Positions 1 to 5,434 of a stretch of 5,434 nucleotides of DNA are shown here, in pieces (the stretch's first letter is position 1; each line of letters starts with the position of its first letter). Origin of the DNA: an uncultured Anaerolineaceae bacterium. Lineage in GTDB: Bacteria > Chloroflexota > Anaerolineae > Anaerolineales > Anaerolineaceae. The notes under the pieces were generated by a model that did not search any database, had not been told where the DNA came from, and saw only the letters and a program-made list of their open reading frames with translations. The position numbers and the translations under genes were made by a program. The stretch is from positions 1 through 5,434 of the forward strand of contig CALCQT010000231.1 of assembly GCA_937894825.1 (NCBI GenBank), given 5' to 3'.

Positions 1-1134
1 ATGCAGGAATTATTTTTGGCAGACCTGAACATTGACCGGATCGTTCTGGGGTTGGAACTGTATGCCGGACATAAAATTGAACCGGACAACACATTGCTCA
101 TTTTTGATGAAATACAAGAGGTATCGCTGGCGCTTACCTCCCTGAAATATTTCAACGAAAACGCGCCCCAGTATCAAATCATTTGCGCCGGTTCGCTTTT
201 GGGCGTGGCGCTGCATCCGGGGACATCTTTCCCGGTCGGCAAGGTGGAATTTTTGGATCTGTACCCAATGTCTTTCTCCGAATTTATATCCGCAATGGGG
301 CAGGAACGATTTGTCGATCTTCTGAAAAACGGAGATTTTGATCTGATCCGGACTTTCAGGCAGACTTATATTGACCTGTTGAAACAATATTATTATGTGG
401 GCGGCATGCCTGAGGCTGTACTGGTTTTTTCAGAGAATAAAGATTTTTCTCAGACACGGGCAGTTCAGCAACGAATTCTGGATGCTTATGAACAGGACTT
501 TTCCAAGCATGCGCCCGCTGAGATCGTTCCGCGCATTCGGATGCTTTGGAACAGTATCCCCGGTCAATTGGCGAGAGAAAATCGAAAATTTATCTATGGA
601 TTGGTTCGAGAGGGTGCAAGAGCAAAGGATTATGAACTTAGTTTATTATGGTTGATTGACTGTGGGCTTGTTTATAAAGTGCATCGGATCAGTGCTCCGC
701 ATCTGCCGCTGAAAGCGTATGAGGATCTGAAAGCGTTTAAATTGTTTTTCGTGGACGTCGGATTGTTGTCCTGCATGGTGCAGCTCCGGCAGGATACAAT
801 CCTCCTTGGAAATGATCTTTTCAGTGAATTTAAAGGCGCCCTGACCGAGCAATATGTTTTGCAGCAACTAAAAACAATGGAAGGGTTGGATACCTCTTAT
901 TGGGCCAATGACAGCGGAACGGCGGAAGTGGATTTTGTGATCAGTAACGGCAGCCGAGTTGTTCCGGTAGAGGTAAAAGCAGAAGTCAATTTGCAGGCGA
1001 AAAGTTTGCGGGTTTATCGCGATAAATTTCAGCCGGAATTATCGATCCGGGTTGCGATGACGGATTTCAAAAAAGAGGGTTGGCTGCTGAATTTGCCCTT
1101 GTATGCGGTGGGGACGATTCAACGCTATTTATAG
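1..1134 (+). CDS. AAA_14/DUF4143-family ATPase, 5'-truncated by the window edge
   Basis: This is the C-terminal 377 residues of an AAA_14/DUF4143-type P-loop ATPase. Visible parts are the Walker B segment LLIFDEIQE (residues 32-40), a sensor-like IICAGSLLG (60-68), the PVGKVEFLDLYPMSFSEF stretch typical of the family (78-95), VDVGLLS (251-257), and a C-terminal nuclease-like core with TE at 282-283, AEVDF at 308-312 and PVEVKA at 322-327, resembling a PD-(D/E)XK fold. No Walker A is present. Family members carry it roughly 60-80 residues before Walker B, so the ATG at base 1 is probably an internal Met and the true start lies outside the window. The cellular role of this family is poorly defined; it is common in accessory regions of anaerobic bacteria. 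The gene ends in TAG at 1132-1134 and overlaps the convergent cbiB by 6 bases. Its GC content is visibly lower than that of the cbi genes. Family assignment is firm; function is not. Confidence 0.9.
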   Translation: MQELFLADLNIDRIVLGLELYAGHKIEPDNTLLIFDEIQEVSLALTSLKYFNENAPQYQIICAGSLLGVALHPGTSFPVGKVEFLDLYPMSFSEFISAMGQERFVDLLKNGDFDLIRTFRQTYIDLLKQYYYVGGMPEAVLVFSENKDFSQTRAVQQRILDAYEQDFSKHAPAEIVPRIRMLWNSIPGQLARENRKFIYGLVREGARAKDYELSLLWLIDCGLVYKVHRISAPHLPLKAYEDLKAFKLFFVDVGLLSCMVQLRQDTILLGNDLFSEFKGALTEQYVLQQLKTMEGLDTSYWANDSGTAEVDFVISNGSRVVPVEVKAEVNLQAKSLRVYRDKFQPELSIRVAMTDFKKEGWLLNLPLYAVGTIQRYL

Positions 1135-2064
1135 GAGCGGGATCAGGATTAGCAGCAACACTCCTAAACCTGCGGCTGTTGTGATCAGCCGATTGGCTCG
1201 CAGGATATCTGCGCCGGATGGATCAGGTGCGGTCTCGTTGAAACAATATGTGTTTAATTTCTCCAGCTTCGCGTTCAACGCACCGGCGGCCGCGGCGATG
1301 GTCCAGCCGGCATTCGGGCTGGCTGCACGGCGGCACTGCCGAAGTGTGATCACGAATGATTTCTGGAAGTCCAGCCGGCATAAGATTGCGCCGGCCCAGA
1401 TCAGCAGCGCGGTGATTCTGGCCGGGATCAGGTTCAGCAGATCATCCAGCCGGGCGGCAGCTTTGCCGATATATTCCCAATGCTCGTTGCGATAACCGAT
1501 CATGGCGTCGGCGGTATTGACCAGGCGGTACGCCCAGGCTAGCGGCAGCCCGCCGATACAAAACGCCATCAGCGGCGCGATAAAGCTATCGGTCAAATTT
1601 TCGGCCACCGATTCGATTACTGCTGAAGCGACCTGTCCGGCGTCAAGCGCGGAGGTATCCCGGCTGACCAGGTGCCAGGCCACCAGACGGCGTGCTTCCG
1701 GAAGATCGCTGTCGGTCACTGCTCGCTGCACTTCCTCCGCGGCGCGCAGCAGGCTGCGCAGTGCGAAAACCGGTTTGAGCAGTAAGCCGAGCAGTACTCC
1801 TTGCACAATTTCCGGCAGCGGGCGCAACCAATACGTGAGCAGCGTTATCGGAAAGGCGAAAACGGCGATTCCTGCGAGGATAAGTCCGGTTCCGGCCAAC
1901 ATTTCCGGCCAGGGGCTTGGCTGCCCGCTTCGTCTTGCCAGTGCTTTGCCGGAGAAGAAACGGATCCAGCTTCCCATCCAGATGACCGGATGAAAGCGCG
2001 TGGGAAGCTCTCCGGCGAACCAATCGAGCGCCAGTGCAGTCAGCAGGGCAATTATTTGGATCAT
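1129..2064 (-). CDS. cbiB: Adenosylcobinamide-phosphate synthase CbiB/CobD, membrane protein
   Basis: This 311-residue protein has the usual length and motifs of CbiB (called CobD in the aerobic pathway). The family joins adenosylcobyric acid to aminopropanol or its phosphate, giving adenosylcobinamide (phosphate). Visible signatures are HPVIWMG (25-31), ESVAENLTDSFIAPL (151-165), NTADAMIGYRNE (183-194), GKAAARLDDLLNLIPAR (200-216) and SPNAGWTIAAAAGALN (249-264). Hydrophobic segments near 1-15, 55-80, 86-105, 160-180, 213-230 and 293-311 fit an inner-membrane protein, and the chain ends within the last one. The ATG at 2064-2062 overlaps the cbiP stop as ATGA. Only a weak purine run (GCGGGAA, 2072-2078) precedes it, so initiation probably depends on translational coupling. 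The stop TAA at 1131-1129 lies 6 bases inside the convergent ATPase gene. In Salmonella nomenclature cobD is a different gene, so cbiB is the safer symbol. Confidence 0.96.
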   Translation of the reverse strand: MIQIIALLTALALDWFAGELPTRFHPVIWMGSWIRFFSGKALARRSGQPSPWPEMLAGTGLILAGIAVFAFPITLLTYWLRPLPEIVQGVLLGLLLKPVFALRSLLRAAEEVQRAVTDSDLPEARRLVAWHLVSRDTSALDAGQVASAVIESVAENLTDSFIAPLMAFCIGGLPLAWAYRLVNTADAMIGYRNEHWEYIGKAAARLDDLLNLIPARITALLIWAGAILCRLDFQKSFVITLRQCRRAASPNAGWTIAAAAGALNAKLEKLNTYCFNETAPDPSGADILRANRLITTAAGLGVLLLILIPLL

Positions 2065-3563
2065 GGCTCAATTCCCGCTTCAATGATGGCTTCGACGCGT
2101 TGCATGTCGAGATGCTCGGCCAGATGATCGGTCCAGCGGTCCATCGCTTCCTGCTGAAATTGCAGCCAACGCGTTCCTTCCGGCTGAATGCCGATGCTTT
2201 CCAGCCAAGCGTTGCGGAAGCTGTCATTGTTGAAAATCCCATGTAGATAGGTACCGAAGGTTGTGCCGTCATTGAGCCCGTAGCCATCTGGTTTCTCTTC
2301 AGGCGCGTCGAGTGTCGTAAGCAAGGGATTCTGTGTCTCGCTTTCGCCACTGTGGATTTCATAGCCGGTCAGGATTTCTCCCCGAATGTGTTGCCAAAAG
2401 CCGGTTCCTGCAATAACCTTCATTTTGGATTGGCGGACTGTTTTTCGTTGAGTCAGTCGGGTGATAATCGGCAGGAGCCCCAGCCCGGAGCAATGCTCCG
2501 TTTCCGATTCGATATGGAATGGGTTATCGATCGTATGGCCAAGAATTTGATAGCCGCCGCAGATGCCGACGATCGGTGTACCGGCTGCGGATTTTTGCAG
2601 GATCAGGTCAGCCAGGCCGGTTTCCCGGAGCCAGAGCAGATCGGTGATGGTATTTTTTGTCCCGGGCAGAATGATGGCTGCCGCGGAAAGGAGTTCTTCC
2701 GCGGCGTCTGAGAAGACCAGGCGCAGGTTCTTTTCATATTTCAGCGCGTCAAAATCATCGAAATTGCTGATATGCGGCAGTTTGACGACCACGATCTTCG
2801 CGGCGTTGCAGGATTTCTGCTCCGCCTGTGAAAATCCGGCTGCGTCCTCATCTGCGATGCCGTGATTTTTGAGGTAAGGCACGACCCCGAGCACCGGGAT
2901 GCCACCACTGCGTTCCTCCAGCGCGGTGATACCGTCACTGAAGAGTGTTGCATCGCCGCGAAAGCGGTTGACGATAAAACCGCGGATGTGCCTTTGATCC
3001 TCCGGGGCCAACAGCCACCAGCTGCCCAACAACTGGGCGAAAATGCCGCCGCGGTCGATGTCCCCGGCAATCAGGCAGGGCGCGCTGCTGTATCGGGCGA
3101 TGGCCATATTGACGATATCGCTTTTCATCAGATTGAGCTCGGCGATTCCGCCCGCGCCCTCGATGACAATCAGATCGGCGGACTGTCGCAGCCGGTTCAG
3201 ACTTTCGGTAACCGCCGCCCAGAGATGAGCTCGCTGCGGGTAATAATCCCGTCCGGCATAGGAGCCGCGGACTTGCCCCTGCACGATGACTTGACTCCGG
3301 CTGTCGGCTTCCGGTTTGAGCAGGATCGGGTTCATGTCCACAGTCGGCCGTTGTCCTGCCGCGAAGGCCTGCACGGCCTGAGCCCGGCCGATCTCGCCGC
3401 CATCCGGACATACCGCGGCATTGTTGCTCATGTTCTGCGCTTTGAAAGGCAGGACCGTCCAGCCTTTGCGGGCAAAATAACGGCACAGGCCGGCGGCCAG
3501 CAGACTTTTTCCGACGGATGACATGGAACCGGCGATCATGATGGTTTTGGCGACTCGGGTCAT
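2061..3563 (-). CDS. cbiP: Cobyric acid synthase CbiP/CobQ (glutamine-hydrolysing)
   Basis: This intact 500-residue enzyme amidates side chains b, d, e and g of adenosylcobyrinate a,c-diamide, using ATP and glutamine, to give adenosylcobyric acid. The N-terminal dethiobiotin-synthetase-like ATPase domain (about 5-235) shows the P-loop AGSMSSVGKS (11-20), PFKAQNMSNNA (39-49), IEGAGGIAELNL (134-145) and AGDIDRGGIFAQL (166-178). The C-terminal class I glutamine amidotransferase-like domain (about 255-450) has the nucleophile Cys335 in GICGGYQ, GYEIHSG (400-406) and His441 in TYLHGIF, the positions expected for the CobQ-type triad. Its length is normal for the family. The ATG at 3563-3561 overlaps the cbiA stop (ATGA), with an AGGA ribosome-binding site 6 bases upstream (3570-3573). 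Its TGA stop overlaps the cbiB start. All catalytic motifs are intact although the gene directly upstream is broken. The a,c-diamide synthase is a paralogue, but the length and the NMSNNA and TYLHGIF motifs identify this gene as CobQ/CbiP. Confidence 0.97.
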   Translation of the reverse strand: MTRVAKTIMIAGSMSSVGKSLLAAGLCRYFARKGWTVLPFKAQNMSNNAAVCPDGGEIGRAQAVQAFAAGQRPTVDMNPILLKPEADSRSQVIVQGQVRGSYAGRDYYPQRAHLWAAVTESLNRLRQSADLIVIEGAGGIAELNLMKSDIVNMAIARYSSAPCLIAGDIDRGGIFAQLLGSWWLLAPEDQRHIRGFIVNRFRGDATLFSDGITALEERSGGIPVLGVVPYLKNHGIADEDAAGFSQAEQKSCNAAKIVVVKLPHISNFDDFDALKYEKNLRLVFSDAAEELLSAAAIILPGTKNTITDLLWLRETGLADLILQKSAAGTPIVGICGGYQILGHTIDNPFHIESETEHCSGLGLLPIITRLTQRKTVRQSKMKVIAGTGFWQHIRGEILTGYEIHSGESETQNPLLTTLDAPEEKPDGYGLNDGTTFGTYLHGIFNNDSFRNAWLESIGIQPEGTRWLQFQQEAMDRWTDHLAEHLDMQRVEAIIEAGIEP

Positions 3564-4624
3564 AGGGTTTCCTGTGCTTTACGAATGAAGTTCTGAGCCA
3601 GCAGCGGATTCTGAGCGAAATGAATGTGAACATAGGATGCGAGGATATTGTTTTTCGCATAGCCATTGACGGCCGGTGGTTCATCGGTTCTTGCGGAGCG
3701 CGTTTCCAGAAAAGCACCTTCCGGCCGCGGATTCTCCCAAACGGAGTAATGGAATTCATGACCGCGGAAAGCCGTTTCCGGCGGAAAGAGCCAGTTTTCA
3801 TACAGCGCCCGAATGGTGCGATATCCCATGATCAATTTTTTCTGCATGTGGCAGACGCCGGGCAGGATGCCTGTCAGCGGATGGAGGACGCCGTCCTCGG
3901 AATGAATCCCTTCGGTCAGGTAGATCAAACCGCCGCATTCAGCGTAAATTGGTTGCCGCTGTGCCGCGAATGCCCGGATGGATTCCAGCATGGAATGGTT
4001 CTCCGCTAAATGCTGCGCATAGAGCTCCGGATATCCGCCGCCGAGAATCAACATCTGCAGGTCGTCCGGCAGTTTTTCTTCGGTCATTGGGCTGAAGAGG
4101 ACCAGTTCTGCCCCGGCCTCCCGCAGCAATTGCAGGTTTGACTCGTAATAGAAGCAGAAGGCTTGATCATAGGCCATGCCGATGCGGACTTTTCTTCTAT
4201 TCGTTATAGTGTTATCCCTTGGGGATTGCGGAAATTCCTTCGGTGCCGTATCTGCCGGTCCATCGTTGACAGCGATCACCTGAGGAGGATTTGACACAGG
4301 AATCGGCGCCGCCGTTTCGCCAACTTGCAGCAGCAGCGGCAGATCAATCCCGGCGCGAATGACCGGTTTGAGCGCGGCGATATATTCGGCGACAGCCGAT
4401 TCCCGCTCCGTGACGGTAAAGAGGCCGAGATGACGGGACGGAATGACCAGGTCTTTTTGATTCGGAACCATGCCGACGATCGGAACACCGGTCTGTTCAA
4501 CGGCTTCCCGCAGCAGTCGCTCATGCCGGACACTGGCCACCCGGTTACAGATGACGCCGGACAGGCGAATTTCCGGGGACCAGGTATGGAACCCGTGAAT
4601 CAGGGCAGCGGCGCTGCCGGACAT
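3560..4624 (-). CDS. cbiA: CbiA C-terminal fragment (rest of ATPase domain plus amidotransferase domain)
   Basis: This frame encodes 354 residues of CbiA after the break. It begins with MSGSAAALIHGF and LSGVICNRV (21-29), then VPIVGMVP (47-54) and RHLGLFT (64-70). A Pro/Asn-rich linker (about 105-146) leads to the glutamine amidotransferase-like domain with FCFYYESNL (156-164), GGGYPELYA (195-203), the nucleophile Cys230 in YAECGGLIYL, and SYVHIHF (330-336) with the catalytic His. The ATG at 4624-4622 is the conserved internal Met of intact CbiA, not a natural start, and no good ribosome-binding site precedes it, so independent translation is doubtful. The stop at 3560 overlaps the cbiP start. 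All glutaminase motifs look functional. Confidence 0.75.
   Translation of the reverse strand: MSGSAAALIHGFHTWSPEIRLSGVICNRVASVRHERLLREAVEQTGVPIVGMVPNQKDLVIPSRHLGLFTVTERESAVAEYIAALKPVIRAGIDLPLLLQVGETAAPIPVSNPPQVIAVNDGPADTAPKEFPQSPRDNTITNRRKVRIGMAYDQAFCFYYESNLQLLREAGAELVLFSPMTEEKLPDDLQMLILGGGYPELYAQHLAENHSMLESIRAFAAQRQPIYAECGGLIYLTEGIHSEDGVLHPLTGILPGVCHMQKKLIMGYRTIRALYENWLFPPETAFRGHEFHYSVWENPRPEGAFLETRSARTDEPPAVNGYAKNNILASYVHIHFAQNPLLAQNFIRKAQETL
3568..3573 (-). promoter_or_regulatory. Ribosome-binding site for cbiP
   Basis: AGGAAA on the minus strand lies inside the last codons of cbiA, with AGGA ending 6 bases before the cbiP ATG at 3563. It supports that start and could allow some reinitiation independent of cbiA translation. 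Confidence 0.6.
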
Positions 4625-4953
4625 GCGGGTGCAATCCCGGCCGTGCTGTTCTCCAGCGGATCGGCGCCGGTGGCGTCAAACAACCCCATTACACCTTCGG
4701 TGATGCAGAGATCGGCTAATTGCGCATAGCCATTATATGTCTGCCAATTTTGGGCCGGTGTCAGCATCCACGGATCCAGGTTGTAGGATGGGCGGCCACT
4801 GGCGGCGCGGTGATACATCGGGTCGATAAAGTCCGGGCCGACTTTGAAGCCCTGCACCTTGATTTCCTCCGCAAAAACCGCCATCAGGCCGGTGGTGATC
4901 ATGCTCTTGCCGGACCCGCTGGCGGGCGCGGCGATCAGAAAGCCCGCCGTCAT
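4600..4953 (-). CDS. cbiA: CbiA N-terminal fragment (ATP-binding part)
   Basis: This open frame of 117 residues is the N-terminal ATPase half of CbiA. It shows the P-loop APASGSGKS (9-17), KVGPDFIDPMYH (37-48), the YNLDPWM motif (57-63) and EGVMGLFD (86-93), which precede the lost strand in intact homologues. Residues 109-117 (PACPAAPLP) come from the wrong frame and are not family sequence. The start is well supported by a strong GAGGAGGAG ribosome-binding site 8 bases upstream and by the ATGA overlap with cbiT. The fragment alone lacks part of the ATPase fold and the whole amidotransferase domain, so it should not be active. Confidence 0.75.
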   Translation of the reverse strand: MTAGFLIAAPASGSGKSMITTGLMAVFAEEIKVQGFKVGPDFIDPMYHRAASGRPSYNLDPWMLTPAQNWQTYNGYAQLADLCITEGVMGLFDATGADPLENSTAGIAPACPAAPLP

Positions 4954-5434
4954 ACGCTGGACTCCTCCTCGAGGGTCAGGCTGAGAATGAAAATAGGGTT
5001 CTGCGGCACCAGCCGAACGCCATCTTGAATCGTGGCCGTGTATTTCAAATCGGCTTGCATGACTTCGGCTTCAAAGCCATGTGTGCGCAGGAAAGTCAGC
5101 GCTGTGAGCAGGTTTTCAAGAATTGCGAAAGTCATCACCAGTGTCCAGGGGCGTTTCAGCGATTCGAGCAAAAAGGCAAGAATTTCTGTCAACCGGCCGC
5201 CGTTTCCACCGACAAACACGCGCTGTGGCAAGGGGTGTCCCGGCAGACTGTCCGGCGCGATACCGGAGACGAGCTCCAGGTTGGGTACATGAAACTGTTC
5301 CCGGTTGGTTTGGATCATGCTGAGGCACTCAGGATCCTTTTCAAAGGCGATCACCTTTCCCGCCCAGGCGCGTTCGGCCGCTTCAATGCTCAGCGCCCCG
5401 CTGCCTGCGCCAATGTCCCAGATGATGTCATCCG
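4950..5434 (-). CDS. cbiT: CbiT domain (cobalt-precorrin decarboxylating C15-methyltransferase), 5'-truncated
   Basis: This is the C-terminal 160 or so residues of a CbiT-type SAM-dependent methyltransferase, which methylates C15 and decarboxylates the C12 acetate of the corrin precursor. The frame is open to the window edge and begins with DDIIWDIGAGSGALSIEAA (5432-5376), the SAM-binding motif I. It continues with KVIAFEKDPE, the family motif VFVGGNGGRLTEIL and a C-terminal beta-strand, NPIFILSL. A GTG codon at 5354-5352 would give a 134-residue ORF, but it lies after motif I and is not the true start. Standalone CbiT needs only about 25-35 more residues; alternatively this is the C-terminal half of a CbiE-CbiT (CobL-like) fusion. 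The window cannot decide between these. The TGA stop (4952-4950) overlaps the cbiA start as ATGA. Confidence 0.93.
   Translation of the reverse strand, partial: DDIIWDIGAGSGALSIEAAERAWAGKVIAFEKDPECLSMIQTNREQFHVPNLELVSGIAPDSLPGHPLPQRVFVGGNGGRLTEILAFLLESLKRPWTLVMTFAILENLLTALTFLRTHGFEAEVMQADLKYTATIQDGVRLVPQNPIFILSLTLEEESSV
4962..4970 (-). promoter_or_regulatory. Strong ribosome-binding site for cbiA
   Basis: Read on the minus strand, GAGGAGGAG lies 8 bases before the ATG at 4953 and contains the full AGGAGG anti-16S core. It sits inside the last codons of cbiT and fixes the cbiA start despite the ATGA overlap. It is the strongest such site in the window. Confidence 0.8.

Larger units (their letters stand above)
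3560..4953 (-). pseudogene. cbiA: cbiA, cobyrinate a,c-diamide synthase, disrupted by a frameshifting deletion
   Basis: CbiA amidates side chains a and c of cobyrinate with ATP and glutamine. Here the gene lies in two frames. From the ATG at 4953 the frame encodes the P-loop ATPase part and runs correctly to STAGIA (codon 108, 4632-4630), then adds nine unrelated residues and stops at 4600. The remaining protein continues in another frame from MSGSAAALIHGF (4624) to the stop at 3560. In family members, as I recall them (for example Salmonella CbiA), about 15 residues lie between these motifs: a hydrophobic strand of the type PVILLVDG. Only five bases are present here, so about 40 bases seem lost. 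Joining the frames would not restore this strand. Other motifs on both sides are well kept, so the event is either very recent or an assembly artefact. An intact product would be about 475 residues, normal for CbiA. The gene overlaps cbiT and cbiP by ATGA at its two ends. Confidence 0.85.

Noticed and set aside
10..387. Open frame of 125 codons on the minus strand opposite the ATPase gene
   Set aside because: The plus-strand frame carries Walker B and other family motifs over the same bases; the antisense translation has no recognisable features.
1169..1204. Inverted repeat CCTGCG/CGCAGG with an inner AGCC-GATT-GGCT hairpin, considered as a terminator or RNA element
   Set aside because: It lies inside the cbiB coding region, has an unpaired 12-base bulge on one side and no T run on either strand.
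1643..2362. Open frame of 239 codons on the minus strand spanning the cbiP/cbiB junction in another frame
   Set aside because: It overlaps two firmly identified genes on the same strand, and its Arg/Ser/Pro-rich translation is typical of an out-of-frame reading.
2862..3521. Open frame of 219 codons on the plus strand, antisense to cbiP
   Set aside because: It lies wholly inside cbiP, which has complete family motifs, and its translation matches no family I recognise. It is a by-product of GC-rich coding DNA.
2935..3801. Open frame of 288 codons on the minus strand across the cbiA/cbiP junction
   Set aside because: It is the shifted reading of cbiP and the cbiA end. The true frames carry catalytic motifs and this one does not.
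4600..4660. Programmed ribosomal frameshift joining the two cbiA frames
   Set aside because: No slippery heptamer or downstream structure is evident, and shifting frame would still give a protein lacking the conserved strand present in homologues. Deletion or assembly error fits better.

Overview
The window holds a bacterial cobalamin (vitamin B12) biosynthesis gene cluster on the minus strand (about 1129-5434). It meets, tail to tail, an unrelated ATPase gene on the plus strand (1-1134). No RNA gene, CRISPR array, insertion sequence or credible terminator was seen, and there is no non-coding stretch longer than a few bases. The host cannot be named from this sequence. The compact operon and moderately high GC of the cbi part fit a bacterium that makes corrinoids de novo. 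The Cbi-type gene set points to the anaerobic, early-cobalt-insertion route, but the CbiA/CobB and CbiP/CobQ families serve both routes, so this is only an inference.

Layout on the minus strand, in transcription order: the C-terminal part of cbiT (precorrin decarboxylase/methyltransferase domain, cut by the window edge at 5434); cbiA (a,c-diamide synthase), broken near 4625-4632; cbiP/cobQ (cobyric acid synthase), intact; cbiB/cobD (adenosylcobinamide-phosphate synthase), intact. All three gene junctions are 4-base ATGA overlaps (4950-4953, 3560-3563, 2061-2064), so the genes look like one polycistronic, translationally coupled unit. The order follows the chemistry: ring methylation/decarboxylation (CbiT), amidation of side chains a and c (CbiA), amidation of b, d, e and g (CbiP), then attachment of the aminopropanol arm (CbiB).

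The most notable observation is that cbiA is split between two reading frames. Its N-terminal ATP-binding part ends out of frame at 4600 and the rest continues in another frame from about 4624. A conserved stretch of about 15 residues (the hydrophobic strand ending in an Asp) that family members carry at this point is absent. A single-base error therefore does not explain the break; a deletion of about 40 bases, or an assembly collapse, does.

The plus-strand gene at the left edge is the larger part of an AAA_14/DUF4143-type ATPase lacking its Walker A region, which would lie upstream of the window. It is visibly poorer in GC than the cbi genes and overlaps the 3' end of cbiB by 6 bases, suggesting a different evolutionary origin. 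I saw no evidence for a wholly new system here.
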